Positions 1 to 7,849 are shown, counted from the stretch's first letter. The stretch is DNA of 12,148 nucleotides from Clostridia bacterium (GCA_029256345.1 JAQSYC010000029.1:1-12148); one strand, 5' to 3'. The notes: generated by a model not told the origin, from the sequence alone. Numbers and translations are program-made.

Positions 1-1089
1 ACCCATTTTGACTACCATTCAATCAGTGGAAGGTTATTGAAATTAGATATATTGGGGCATGATGATCCAACGATTATACGAATGCTTGAAGATTTAACGA
101 AGCTTAAGGCTACAACCATTCCATTAGACGATCAGAAGGTCATGTCCTTGTTTACAGGAACAGAGGCACTAGGGATTACAAAAGAACAGATTAAGAGCGA
201 AGTGGGTTCACTTGGAATCCCGGAATTTGGAACTAAATTTGTAAGGCAGATGTTAGTGGATACGAAACCAAAAACATTTTCGGAACTCATTAGAATATCA
301 GGACTTTCCCATGGGACAGATGTGTGGCTCAATAATGCACAGGAATTAGTTAGACAAGGAACAGCTAATCTTTCGCAGGTTATATCTACAAGGGATGACA
401 TCATGGTTTATCTTATTATTGAAGGGGTAGAAAAGAAAAATGCTTTCAAAATCATGGAAGGTGTTAGAAAAGGTAAGGGGTTATCAGAAGAGCAAGAACA
501 AGAGATGAAAAAAGCTGGTGTTAAAGAATGGTATATTGAATCTTGTAAAAAGATTAAATATATGTTTCCTAAGGCCCATGCGGCAGCGTATGTTATGATG
601 GCCTTTAGAATTGCCTATTTTAAGGTTTATTACCCGGAGGCTTTTTATGCAGCTTACTTTTCTATACGTGCAAAAGGCAATTTTGATTATGAGATTATGG
701 GCTTAGGACCAGAAGTTTGTATCAGGGCTATCAAGGATTTAGAACAAAGACAGGTTCTATCTACAAAGGAGAAGGATACACTCACTGTTTTAGAACTCGT
801 TAGAGAAATGTATGCCAGAGGTATCAAATTTAACAAGATTGATTTATACAAATCAGATGCAGAAAAGTTTATTATTGAGGAGGATGGGATTTTACCCCCT
901 TTCAATTCACTGCAAGGGCTAGGCGATACAGCAGCAAAAAATATTTTAGAAAAAAGAACAAATAGGGAGTTTTTATCTGTTGAGCAATTTAGAAACGAGA
1001 CAAAGGTAAGTACAACCATTATAGAACTTATGAAAAAATATGACATCTTAAAAGGTATACCTGACACAAGTCAGTTGACTTTGTTCTAG
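1..1089 (+). CDS. polC: DNA polymerase III PolC-type, alpha subunit (C-terminal part, 5' truncated)
   Basis: This is the replicative DNA polymerase of low-GC Gram-positive bacteria, which elongates DNA at the fork. The frame is open from base 1, so only the last 362 residues are present and the true start lies outside the window. The segment begins in the palm/fingers region (LLKLDILGHDDP) and runs through GLSHGTDVW, the block CKKIKYMFPKAHAAAYV, and the helix-hairpin-helix-like GLGDTAAKNI near the end. It closes with QLTLF, which fits the sliding-clamp-binding peptide found at PolC C-termini (QLSLF in Bacillus subtilis, from memory). The match to B. subtilis PolC is close over the whole segment with no frameshift. 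The TTG at 37 is an internal codon, not a start. The gene lies directly upstream of the rimP-nusA operon, the usual order in Firmicutes. Family assignment is very secure. Confidence 0.98.
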   Translation, partial: THFDYHSISGRLLKLDILGHDDPTIIRMLEDLTKLKATTIPLDDQKVMSLFTGTEALGITKEQIKSEVGSLGIPEFGTKFVRQMLVDTKPKTFSELIRISGLSHGTDVWLNNAQELVRQGTANLSQVISTRDDIMVYLIIEGVEKKNAFKIMEGVRKGKGLSEEQEQEMKKAGVKEWYIESCKKIKYMFPKAHAAAYVMMAFRIAYFKVYYPEAFYAAYFSIRAKGNFDYEIMGLGPEVCIRAIKDLEQRQVLSTKEKDTLTVLELVREMYARGIKFNKIDLYKSDAEKFIIEEDGILPPFNSLQGLGDTAAKNILEKRTNREFLSVEQFRNETKVSTTIIELMKKYDILKGIPDTSQLTLF

Positions 1090-1096
1090 ACTGGGG

Positions 1097-1125
1097 TTGA
1101 TTTTTAAATCTAAAAGGAGTATAAT
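1097..1125 (+). promoter_or_regulatory. Sigma-A-type promoter for the rimP-nusA-infB operon
   Basis: A -35 box TTGATT (1097-1102) and a perfect -10 box TATAAT (1120-1125) are separated by exactly 17 bases. The site begins 8 bases after the polC stop codon. Transcription would start near 1132 and give a leader of about 113 nt before the rimP ATG. The leader holds two inverted repeats, described separately. This is inferred from consensus only; some read-through from polC may also feed the operon. Confidence 0.8.
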
Positions 1126-1150
1126 TAATAATTATAAATTTAGAACTTGA

Positions 1151-1180
1151 AGAAAGAGTGGGTGTACACCCACTCTTTCT
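1151..1180 (+). promoter_or_regulatory. 30-base perfect palindrome in the rimP leader (attenuator or polC terminator)
   Basis: Bases 1151-1180 are a perfect inverted repeat, with AGAAAGAGTGGGTG on the left and its complement on the right around a TA centre. As RNA it gives a stable GC-centred stem of 13 bp with a short loop. It starts about 19 bases after the predicted transcription start, so it would be part of the leader RNA of the rimP operon. The right arm ends in CTCTTTCTATATT, a U-rich but not classical U tract. It may act as a weak terminator for polC read-through, as an attenuator, or as a 5'-end stabiliser. Nothing in the sequence decides between these. Confidence 0.7.
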
Positions 1181-1197
1181 ATATTGCGAGCGTGTAT

Positions 1198-1230
1198 ATA
1201 TAATAAAGTTTATGTCAAACTATATTATAT
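1198..1230 (+). promoter_or_regulatory. Second leader hairpin directly upstream of the rimP ribosome binding site
   Basis: Bases 1198-1211 pair with 1217-1230 in a 14-position stem with one A-A mismatch (1206/1222) and a 5-nt loop (ATGTC). The stem is almost pure A-U. Its 3' foot ends one base before the rimP Shine-Dalgarno region AAAGGATGAGG (1232-1242), so folding could affect ribosome access or mRNA stability. A TATAAT at 1199-1204 lies within the left arm; as a promoter it lacks a good -35 box, so I read this element as RNA structure. Confidence 0.6.
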
Positions 1231-1244
1231 GAAAGGATGAGGAT

Positions 1245-1706
1245 ATGAATAAGAAGCAAATTATTGAGAGTGTAACTAGTTATTTAGAACCTATTTTAAA
1301 TGAAAATGACTATGAATTAGTGGATGTTGAATTTGTAAAAGAGGGGCCTTCATTTTATTTAAGGATATATATTGATAAGGAAGGCGGCATTACCATTGAG
1401 GACTGCCGAAAGACAAGTAGGGCAATAGAAGCAGTTTTGGATGAAAAAGACCCTATAGAGACCCCATATGTTTTAGAGGTGAGTTCTCCTGGACTTGATA
1501 GAATCTTGAAAAAAGATAAAGATTTTGAAAGATTCAAAGGTGCTATGGTAGACGTTAAACTTTATGAAGCTTTAGATAAGAGAAAACAATTTACAGCTAA
1601 ACTGCTTGAGAAGACTTCAGAGCATCTGTTAATAGAAGATGAGGGTCACCAAATAGAAGTTCAAATGAAAAATGTAGCCGTTGTAAGGCTAGCTATTATG
1701 TTTTAG
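1245..1706 (+). CDS. rimP: Ribosome maturation factor RimP
   Basis: RimP (formerly YlxS/YhbC) helps mature the 30S ribosomal subunit in the cytoplasm. The protein has 153 residues, the usual length. It has the expected N-terminal alpha/beta domain (about residues 1-85), including LVDVEFV, the DCRKTSRAIE segment and the family signature SSPGLDR at residues 80-86. A small C-terminal SH3-like barrel follows (about 87-153). The ATG at 1245 is preceded by AAAGGA (1232-1237) at 8-base spacing. It is the first gene of the operon and is followed 64 bases later by nusA, a pairing conserved across bacteria. Nothing unusual was seen in the protein; assignment is secure. Confidence 0.97.
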   Translation: MNKKQIIESVTSYLEPILNENDYELVDVEFVKEGPSFYLRIYIDKEGGITIEDCRKTSRAIEAVLDEKDPIETPYVLEVSSPGLDRILKKDKDFERFKGAMVDVKLYEALDKRKQFTAKLLEKTSEHLLIEDEGHQIEVQMKNVAVVRLAIMF

Positions 1707-1715
1707 GAGCACATT

Positions 1716-1745
1716 CACCTTAAATAAAGCTCATTTATTTAAGTG
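1716..1745 (+). promoter_or_regulatory. AU-rich intergenic hairpin between rimP and nusA
   Basis: Bases 1719-1728 pair perfectly with 1734-1743 (10 bp) around the loop GCTCA. Two more pairs (1716-1745 and 1717-1744) are possible if C1718 bulges. No U tract follows, so it is not a terminator. It ends 11 bases before the nusA Shine-Dalgarno sequence AGAGGAGG (1757-1764). It may mark an mRNA processing site or tune nusA translation; function is inferred only. Confidence 0.5.
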
Positions 1746-1770
1746 GATATAATTTTAGAGGAGGATTCAC

Positions 1771-2898
1771 ATGAATCAAGAGTTCATTACTGCAATTGAT
1801 CAAATTGCAAAATCAAAAGGGATAAATAGAGATAAACTCATTGAGGCTATCAAGCAATCAATCGAAGTTGCGTGTAAAAAGCATTTTGGTATTGGGGCAG
1901 GGGTCAAACAAAATATTAAAATCAATATTGATGATAAAACAGGTGATGTTAAAGTTTTTGCTTCTAAAAAGGTTGTAGAAGATGAAGAGGTAACCAATCC
2001 AGTACTAGAAATAGCTCAGACAGAAGCAAAATTGATTAATCCCCTTATTAAAGTGGAGGACATTGTTGATGTAGAGATTACTCCGAAAAATTTTGGACGT
2101 ATTGCTGCTCAAAATGCTAAACAGGTTGTTATACAAAAAATAAAAGAAGCAGAGCGCCAGATGGTGTATGATGAGTATAGCGTTAGATTAAATGACATTG
2201 TTAAAGGAAAAGTATTAAGAAAAGAAAAGAATGGCTACATTGTAGAGTTGGATTTTACAGAAGCCTCCTTACCACTGACAGAAGCTATACCGACTGAAGA
2301 CTTTGATGAACAGATGGAACAGGGAAATGGGATAAGCGGTTACAAAGCTTTTTATCTGCTTAATGTAAAAGATTTTAATAAAAATGAAGGAAAAGCAGAT
2401 ACTAAGAATAAAAATGCTGGCGCACAGGTTATTGTTTCAAGAACACATCCAGAGCTGGTTAAAAGGTTATTTGAACAAGAGGTAGTAGAAATAAAAGAGG
2501 GAACAGTGATTATTAAGAGTATAGCCAGAGAAGCCGGTTCACGTACCAAAATAGCTGTTCATTCAAATGATCCTTTAGTAGATCCTGTTGGAGCATGTGT
2601 GGGAGAAAAGGGTAAAAGGATTAACAACATCGTTCAAGAACTTAATGGTGAAAAAATAGATGTTGTACGTTGGTGTGAAGATTCTAAGGAATTTATAAAA
2701 GAAGCCCTTAGTCCTGCAAAAGTATTAGAAGTAGAGCTTGTAGAAAATGGCGGAGAAAGAAATGCAAAAGTGCTGGTGCCTGTTAATATCCTTACGCTTG
2801 CTATAGGCAAAGGTGGACAAAATGTAAGACTTGCAGCAAAACTGACAGGATGGAAAATAGATATTAAGAGTATGCAGACAGACGAAGAAGAGGAGTGA
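1771..2898 (+). CDS. nusA: Transcription termination/antitermination factor NusA
   Basis: NusA binds RNA polymerase and nascent RNA, and modulates pausing, termination and antitermination. The protein has 375 residues, close to the short Firmicutes form, and lacks the extra C-terminal acidic repeats of enterobacterial NusA. Domains in order are: the N-terminal polymerase-binding domain (about 1-125), an S1 domain (about 135-225), KH1 with VDPVGACVGEKGKRINNIV, and KH2 with AIGKGGQNVRLAAKLTGWKIDI. It ends in an acidic tail (DEEEE). The segment between VK at 199-200 and the SRTHPEL block at 223-229 is about 12 residues longer than in B. subtilis and rich in Lys and Asn. The ATG at 1771 has a strong Shine-Dalgarno AGAGGAGG at 6-base spacing. 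The stop lies 4 bases before rnpM, and the last nusA codons (AGGAG, 2891-2895) form that gene's binding site, so the two are likely translationally coupled. Confidence 0.98.
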   Translation: MNQEFITAIDQIAKSKGINRDKLIEAIKQSIEVACKKHFGIGAGVKQNIKINIDDKTGDVKVFASKKVVEDEEVTNPVLEIAQTEAKLINPLIKVEDIVDVEITPKNFGRIAAQNAKQVVIQKIKEAERQMVYDEYSVRLNDIVKGKVLRKEKNGYIVELDFTEASLPLTEAIPTEDFDEQMEQGNGISGYKAFYLLNVKDFNKNEGKADTKNKNAGAQVIVSRTHPELVKRLFEQEVVEIKEGTVIIKSIAREAGSRTKIAVHSNDPLVDPVGACVGEKGKRINNIVQELNGEKIDVVRWCEDSKEFIKEALSPAKVLEVELVENGGERNAKVLVPVNILTLAIGKGGQNVRLAAKLTGWKIDIKSMQTDEEEE

Positions 2899-2902
2899 TG
2901 GT

Positions 2903-3178
2903 ATGAAGCCAAGAAAGATTCCTTTGCGTAAATGTACTGGATGCAATGAAATGAAAAACAAGAAAGAAATGATTAGGATTGTAAGAAGCAATGAAGGTCA
3001 GTTTTCACTAGACTTTCATGGCAAGAAACCTGGCAGGGGTGCTTATATTTGTAAAAATATCGCATGCCTCAATCTAGCAGAAAAAAACAAAGGGTTAGAA
3101 CGGTCATTTAAAACAGTTGTTGATAAAGAAATATATACTGAACTAAGAAAAGAGTTTGAGATCTATGATGGAGAATAG
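2903..3178 (+). CDS. rnpM: RNase P modulator RnpM (YlxR family, DUF448)
   Basis: This small basic RNA-binding protein of 91 residues has the YlxR/DUF448 fold. The family member in B. subtilis has been reported to bind the RNase P RNA and reduce its activity, hence the name RnpM. Family hallmarks are PRKIPLRKCTGC at the N-terminus (Cys11 and Cys14), the segment EMIRIVR, and GRGAYIC ending at Cys50, with a further cysteine at 55; together these could form a four-cysteine cluster. The start ATG at 2903 is served by AGGAG inside the end of nusA at 7-base spacing. Its 3' end overlaps ylxQ. The nusA-rnpM-ylxQ-infB order is conserved in Firmicutes. Family assignment is secure; the exact role in this organism is by homology. 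Confidence 0.95.
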   Translation: MKPRKIPLRKCTGCNEMKNKKEMIRIVRSNEGQFSLDFHGKKPGRGAYICKNIACLNLAEKNKGLERSFKTVVDKEIYTELRKEFEIYDGE

Positions 3179-3476
3179 AATATATCAGATGATAGCCCTT
3201 TGCCAAAAAGCAAGAAAGCTTGTAGCGGGTGAGTTTGCAGCTAAGCAAGCGGTTTTGCAAAAGATAGCTTTACTGGTGATTGTTGCAGAAGACGCTTCAG
3301 ACAATACAAAAAAACTATTTAAAGACAAGTGCGCCTACAGGAGTATTCCTTGTATAGAATGGGGCACTAAGGAACAGCTTGGAAAGATTTTGGGAAAGGA
3401 AATGAGAGCGGTGATAAGCATAACAGATGGGAATTTCGCAGCTAAAATAAATGAAATGTTAAGCAATATCCAATAA
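3168..3476 (+). CDS. ylxQ: YlxQ, ribosomal L7Ae/L30e-family RNA-binding protein
   Basis: This is a small L7Ae-type protein predicted to bind kink-turn RNA; its precise cellular role is not well defined. It carries the expected pattern: an N-terminal helix with KARKLVAGE, a central strand followed by VAEDASDNTKK, a strand with KCAYRSIPCIEW, then the GKEMRAVISITD block and a short C-terminal helix. From the ATG at 3168 it has 102 residues, typical for the family. I chose 3168 because a GAG (3158-3160) sits 7 bases upstream; ATG 3165 is nearly as good, and an in-frame TTG at 3156 would add four residues not normal for the family. It overlaps the end of rnpM by 11 bases, so it is probably translationally coupled to it. 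infB follows after 18 bases. Confidence 0.92.
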   Translation: MENRIYQMIALCQKARKLVAGEFAAKQAVLQKIALLVIVAEDASDNTKKLFKDKCAYRSIPCIEWGTKEQLGKILGKEMRAVISITDGNFAAKINEMLSNIQ

Positions 3477-3494
3477 ATACTTGGAGGTGGATTT

Positions 3495-5573
3495 ATGTCT
3501 AAAGTAAGAGTATATGAAGTAGCTAAACAATTAGATATAAGCAGTAAAAATATAATGGACAAATTAAAGGAATATGGTTTTGAAGTACATAGCCATATGA
3601 GTACTTTAGAAGATAACGAAGCAGCATTGATTATGAATTATTACAAAGAAGTAAACAAACAGACAGAAAATAAACCGCAAGAAGTAACACCACAAGAAAA
3701 TCCAAAAAAAGTAGTAGAAAAAAATTCTAATAAAAGGCATGGTGACATCATAGAAACGAAAAATAACACTCCTCAACCTATCATAGAACAAACTGCTCCA
3801 ATAGAGCAAGAAATAAAGGAAGTAAAAATCATTCAAGTAGCAACATCAATCGCCATCAAAGATTTAGCTCAAAAGCTAGAAGTCAGTTCAACAGAAATCA
3901 TCAAACGTTTGATGAAAAAAGGCAGAATTGTTTCAATTAATCAAGAGATAGATTTTGATTTAGCAGCCAAGGTTGCAGAAGAATTTGACGTTTTGATAGA
4001 AGCAGAAGAAGAAAGAGATTTAATGGAGGAAGTATTTGGTGAAGTGCAGGATGATGAAGAACAACTGGTTGAAAAACCTCCTGTAGTAGTTGTTATGGGA
4101 CATGTAGACCATGGTAAAACTTCTTTGCTGGATGCCATACGCTCAACCAGTGTAACAGCCAAAGAGGCAGGGGGCATTACCCAGCATATCGGAGCATCAT
4201 CCATTAGTGTAAATGGTAAAAAAATTACTTTTCTGGATACTCCAGGGCATGAAGCTTTTACAGCAATGCGTATGAGAGGTGCACAAGTTACAGATATTGC
4301 GATTCTTGTAGTAGCAGCAGATGATGGGGTTATGCCTCAAACGATTGAAGCTATTAATCATGCTAAGGCAGCTAATGTACAAATTATCGTTGCAATGAAT
4401 AAAATGGACAAACAAGGGGCAAACCCAGATAGAGTAAAACAAGAACTTGCTGATCAAGGACTTCTTGTAGAGGATTGGGGCGGGGACATCATATGTGTAC
4501 CTGTATCAGCTATTAAAAGAGAAGGACTCGACACCTTGTTAGAAATGGTATTATTGGTGGCAGAAATGTCAGACCTTAAAGCAAATCCTAACAGGAAATC
4601 AAGGGGAACCATCATAGAAGCACAACTTGATAAAGGTAGAGGTCCAGTAGCTACAGTGCTTATACAAAGCGGTACATTAAAAATTGGAGATCCCATTGTG
4701 GCAGGGGTAGCTTATGGAAGAATCAGGGCAATGGTAGATGATAAGGGAAGAGCCGTGAAAAAAGCTGGTCCGTCTACACCAGTGGAGATTCTTGGATTAT
4801 CTGAAGTGCCAACAGCAGGGGATATGTTTTATGTATCAAACAGTGATAAGCAGGCAAGGCAAGTTGCTGAAAAAATTAAGGCACAAGGAAGAGTACAGCT
4901 CATAGGACAAACACCACAAAAGGTGTCATTAGATGATTTGTTTACTCAAATTCAAGAAGGTAAGATGAAGGAATTAAATATTGTTATCAAAGCAGATGTT
5001 CAGGGATCTGTTGAAGCTGTCCGTCAAAGTCTTGAACGTTTAAGTAATGATGAAGTCCGAATCAGAACACTTCATGGTGGGGTAGGAACTATTACAGAAT
5101 CAGATGTTATGTTGGCCTCTGCATCAGGAGCTATTATCATTGGTTTTAATGTAAGACCAGAAGCGGCTACAAAAGCTATTGCAGACGCAGAGCAGGTAGA
5201 TATTAGATTATATCGTGTCATCTATAATGCCATAGAAGATATTAAAGCGGCTATGAAAGGCATGCTAGATCCAGAATACGTTGAAAAAGTTATTGGTCAT
5301 GCACTGATTAGACAAACTTTTAAGGTCTCAGGTGTAGGGACAGTAGGCGGGGCTTATGTGGTGGATGGAAAGATTGTTAGGAATGCAGGAGTACGTATTA
5401 TACGTGACGGTATTGTTGTATATGAGGGACACCTCACTTCACTTAAAAGGTTTAAAGATGATGCAAAAGAAGTTAACACCAATTATGAGTGTGGTGTTAT
5501 GTTTGAAAGGTTTAATGATTTAAAGGAAGACGATACTGTAGAAGCCTTTGTTATGCAAGAGATTCCTAGATAA
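3495..5573 (+). CDS. infB: Translation initiation factor IF-2
   Basis: IF-2 is the GTPase that places initiator fMet-tRNA on the 30S subunit and promotes subunit joining. At 692 residues it is a compact Firmicutes form. An N-terminal IF2_N domain (about 1-50) is followed by a charged, Pro/Gln/Asn-rich linker (about 52-112) and a second IF2_N domain (about 113-165). The G domain has G1 GHVDHGKT at 202-209, GGITQHIGA (switch I), G3 DTPGHE at 248-253, G4 NKMD at 302-305 and G5 SAI at 338-340. Domains II-IV follow, ending with the tRNA-binding C-terminal domain (YECGVMFERFNDLKEDD). The ATG at 3495 has a strong binding site GGAGGTGG (3483-3490). All nucleotide-binding residues are intact. rbfA follows 34 bases later. 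Confidence 0.98.
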   Translation: MSKVRVYEVAKQLDISSKNIMDKLKEYGFEVHSHMSTLEDNEAALIMNYYKEVNKQTENKPQEVTPQENPKKVVEKNSNKRHGDIIETKNNTPQPIIEQTAPIEQEIKEVKIIQVATSIAIKDLAQKLEVSSTEIIKRLMKKGRIVSINQEIDFDLAAKVAEEFDVLIEAEEERDLMEEVFGEVQDDEEQLVEKPPVVVVMGHVDHGKTSLLDAIRSTSVTAKEAGGITQHIGASSISVNGKKITFLDTPGHEAFTAMRMRGAQVTDIAILVVAADDGVMPQTIEAINHAKAANVQIIVAMNKMDKQGANPDRVKQELADQGLLVEDWGGDIICVPVSAIKREGLDTLLEMVLLVAEMSDLKANPNRKSRGTIIEAQLDKGRGPVATVLIQSGTLKIGDPIVAGVAYGRIRAMVDDKGRAVKKAGPSTPVEILGLSEVPTAGDMFYVSNSDKQARQVAEKIKAQGRVQLIGQTPQKVSLDDLFTQIQEGKMKELNIVIKADVQGSVEAVRQSLERLSNDEVRIRTLHGGVGTITESDVMLASASGAIIIGFNVRPEAATKAIADAEQVDIRLYRVIYNAIEDIKAAMKGMLDPEYVEKVIGHALIRQTFKVSGVGTVGGAYVVDGKIVRNAGVRIIRDGIVVYEGHLTSLKRFKDDAKEVNTNYECGVMFERFNDLKEDDTVEAFVMQEIPR

Positions 5574-5607
5574 TGAAGAGATGCATTTGAAAAGAGAGGG
5601 ATAAAAT

Positions 5608-5967
5608 ATGTCAGCTCAAAGAATGACTAGAATTAATGAAGAAATAAAAAAAGAATTAGCGCAGCTTGTGAGTTATGAAATAAAAGACCCAAGAGTAAGT
5701 GATGCAATTGTTAGTATAGTGGCAGTGGAGACAACAAATGACCTTAAAACGTCAAAAGTATACATCAGTGTTTTACAGGGCAACAAAAAGGAAGATGTCA
5801 TAAATGGACTTAATGCAGCACATGGATTTCTAAGAAAAGAGGTTGCCAGAAGAATCAATCTTAGAAATACGCCGGAGTTTATCTTTAAACTCGATGAGTC
5901 TATAGAATATGGTATGCATATGTCAAAAATGATACAAGATGTGATGAAAGCCAGTGATAAAGCATGA
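5608..5967 (+). CDS. rbfA: 30S ribosome-binding factor RbfA
   Basis: RbfA is a small KH-type protein that binds immature 30S subunits and helps form the 16S rRNA 5' end. It has 119 residues, the normal length. Family features are RINEEIKKELA near the N-terminus, EIKDPRV, the strand TSKVYISV, the KH-like helices with GFLRKEVARRINLRNTPEF, and the closing FKLDESIEYGMHM. The ATG at 5608 is preceded by GAGAGGG (5594-5600) at 7 bases. Its stop codon overlaps the start of nrnA in an ATGA (5964-5967), which predicts translational coupling, and an in-frame TAA follows directly. Assignment is secure. Confidence 0.97.
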   Translation: MSAQRMTRINEEIKKELAQLVSYEIKDPRVSDAIVSIVAVETTNDLKTSKVYISVLQGNKKEDVINGLNAAHGFLRKEVARRINLRNTPEFIFKLDESIEYGMHMSKMIQDVMKASDKA

Positions 5968-6905
5968 TAAAAGAGATAATAGATGTAGTGAAGCACTCTC
6001 AGCATATTCTATTGGCAGCACATGTAAGTCCCGATGGGGATGCAATGGGCGCGTTAGTTGGCATGGCCAATATATGCAGTTTTTTAGAGATTCCTTATAC
6101 AGTACTTGTAGAACAAGTACCTGAGGAATATGCTTTTATCACACAAAACATCTGTATTAAAGATCAGTTTGAAGGAGTCTACGATACTGTTATTAGTTTG
6201 GATTGTGGAGATGTAGCTAGACTTGGAAAGTACAGAGCATATTTTGAAAGAGCCAAAACAACGATTAATATAGACCATCATGAGACGAACAATGGGTTTG
6301 CTAAATATAATTATGTCAAAAAAGACGCCTCTTCTACATGTGAATTGATATTTAACATCATTGAATTGGCACAGATACCACTCACACAAAGTATCGTTCA
6401 GGCTATTTATACAGGGCTGGTGACTGATACGGGTGGTTTTATGCACTCTTGTACTCAGCCAAGTACGCACATTGCTGTAGCCAAACTGCTTACAGTTCCC
6501 TTTGACTTTAGTACTATTTATTATAAGCTTATTCATCAAAAGACAGAGAAGACCATAGGTCTTCAAAGCATGGCAGTGAGCCACTTAACTAAACTTTGCG
6601 ATGGAAAAGTCTTTTTATCCTATATTACAGAGAAAGATTTAGAGGCCTATCAGGCATCCAGAGAAGATGCAAGCAGTATAGTCACCTATATCAAAAATAT
6701 AATAGGATGTGAAGTGGCAGTATTTATTTACCCGAGTAAAGAAGTAGGGTCCTATAAAATAAGTTTAAGGAGCAATGCCCCTTACAATGTAGCAGAATTT
6801 GCTGCACACTTTAATGGTGGTGGGCACATAAGGGCAGCGGGAGCTACTATTGAGGGGACATTAGAAGCAGTAGTGGAAAAAGTTAAAGATCATCTTAAAT
6901 TTTGA
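5964..6905 (+). CDS. nrnA: Bifunctional oligoribonuclease/pAp phosphatase NrnA (DHH family)
   Basis: NrnA is a DHH/DHHA1 phosphoesterase. In B. subtilis it degrades 2-5-nt nanoRNAs and dephosphorylates 3'-phosphoadenosine 5'-phosphate. The protein has 313 residues, the usual length. Metal-binding motifs are intact: HVSPDGDAMGA (residues 20-30), the DxGD-like LDCGD, the DHH triad at residues 104-106 (NIDHHETN), and GLVTDTGGF. The DHHA1 substrate-binding domain carries GGGHIRAAG at 285-293. The start overlaps rbfA by 4 bases (ATGA), so it has no independent intergenic signal. It ends with three in-frame stops in a row (TGA TAA TGA, 6903-6911). Its location between rbfA and truB is common in Firmicutes and places nanoRNA turnover with ribosome maturation. 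Activity on nanoRNA versus pAp here is by homology. Confidence 0.95.
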   Translation: MIKEIIDVVKHSQHILLAAHVSPDGDAMGALVGMANICSFLEIPYTVLVEQVPEEYAFITQNICIKDQFEGVYDTVISLDCGDVARLGKYRAYFERAKTTINIDHHETNNGFAKYNYVKKDASSTCELIFNIIELAQIPLTQSIVQAIYTGLVTDTGGFMHSCTQPSTHIAVAKLLTVPFDFSTIYYKLIHQKTEKTIGLQSMAVSHLTKLCDGKVFLSYITEKDLEAYQASREDASSIVTYIKNIIGCEVAVFIYPSKEVGSYKISLRSNAPYNVAEFAAHFNGGGHIRAAGATIEGTLEAVVEKVKDHLKF

Positions 6906-6944
6906 TAATGAGGGACAACAAATGCATTCGAGGAAGGATTCAGC

Positions 6945-7844
6945 ATGTTTAATGGCATTATAAATATTTATAAAGAAAAAGGTTATACATCCCATGATGT
7001 TGTCGCAAAAGCCAGAAGAATACTATCAGAAAAAAGGATTGGACACACAGGCACGTTGGATCCACAGGCAGAAGGGGTGTTGCCGTTGTGTATTGGACAA
7101 GCAACGAAAGTGGTTCAGTACATCACGGATGCCGATAAGTGTTATGAGGCAGAAGTGATACTAGGAGCTTATACGACCACGGAAGACCAGACAGGTGAAG
7201 TTGTAGAGACATTTGATGTTAAGGTGACAAAGGAAGAAGTCGAGCAAGCTGTTGCTTCATTTAAGGGCACATATCATCAAATACCTCCCATGTACTCGGC
7301 TATTAAAATAAATGGTGTTAGGTTATATGAACTGGCCAGAAAAGGCATCATTGTTGAAAGGCCAAAAAGAGAAGTTAAGATTTATGACTGTAAAATAATA
7401 AGCTGGCTTACAGAAAAAAAGTTTAAAATACAAGTTCATTGCTCAAAAGGCACCTATATTAGAACGCTTTGTACAGATATAGGGCAAAAGCTAGGCTGTG
7501 GTGCTTATATGGGTGATTTACTAAGGACTAAGGCGGGGATGTTTACTTTAGAAAATAGTATTTCATTAGGTGAATTAGAAGCTGATAAACAACATATCAT
7601 GCACTATCTTTATCCATTGGAAGATATTTTCTCGCAGTATCCTAAAGTGTATATTAAAAGTACAGCGAGTAAACGACTTTGTAATGGTAACAAACTTGTG
7701 GCAGACGATTTTTTTGATTTAGAAGTTAAGACTAATCAGGAATTTATCAGGGTATATGATAGCAGTGGACACTTTATGGCACTTTATAGATTTGACAGAC
7801 AGGATAATGACTTTAAAGTAGAAAAGATGTTTAATAATCAATAA
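6945..7844 (+). CDS. truB: tRNA pseudouridine(55) synthase TruB
   Basis: TruB converts U55 of the tRNA T loop to pseudouridine. The protein has 299 residues. The N-terminal block MFNGIINIYKEKGYTSHDVV is typical. The catalytic aspartate is Asp39 in GHTGTLDPQAEGVLP, and other family blocks include the PPMYSAIKINGVRLYELAR segment and CSKGTYIRTL. The last 60 residues or so look like a PUA-type RNA-binding domain. The ATG at 6945 has AGGAAGG (6931-6937) at 7 bases. It is the last gene of the operon: an intrinsic terminator starts 6 bases after the stop. A 13-codon reading frame with its own binding site overlaps the start (see findings). Confidence 0.97.
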   Translation: MFNGIINIYKEKGYTSHDVVAKARRILSEKRIGHTGTLDPQAEGVLPLCIGQATKVVQYITDADKCYEAEVILGAYTTTEDQTGEVVETFDVKVTKEEVEQAVASFKGTYHQIPPMYSAIKINGVRLYELARKGIIVERPKREVKIYDCKIISWLTEKKFKIQVHCSKGTYIRTLCTDIGQKLGCGAYMGDLLRTKAGMFTLENSISLGELEADKQHIMHYLYPLEDIFSQYPKVYIKSTASKRLCNGNKLVADDFFDLEVKTNQEFIRVYDSSGHFMALYRFDRQDNDFKVEKMFNNQ

Positions 7845-7849
7845 AACCC

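Noticed and set aside
37..39. TTG as a start codon of a 350-residue protein
   Set aside because: The frame is open from base 1 and the upstream residues match PolC, so this is an internal leucine codon of a truncated gene.
1176..1204. Second promoter for rimP using TATAAT at 1199-1204
   Set aside because: The matching -35 position (TTTCTA) is poor and the TATAAT is part of a near-perfect inverted repeat, so RNA structure explains it better.
3156..3158. TTG start for ylxQ
   Set aside because: It adds four residues not usual for the family; ATG codons at 3165 and 3168 lie just downstream, the latter at a good distance from a GAG.
6084..6584. 166-residue minus-strand reading frame inside nrnA
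   Set aside because: It lies wholly opposite a well-conserved gene, has no recognisable domain, and low-GC genes commonly cast such shadows.
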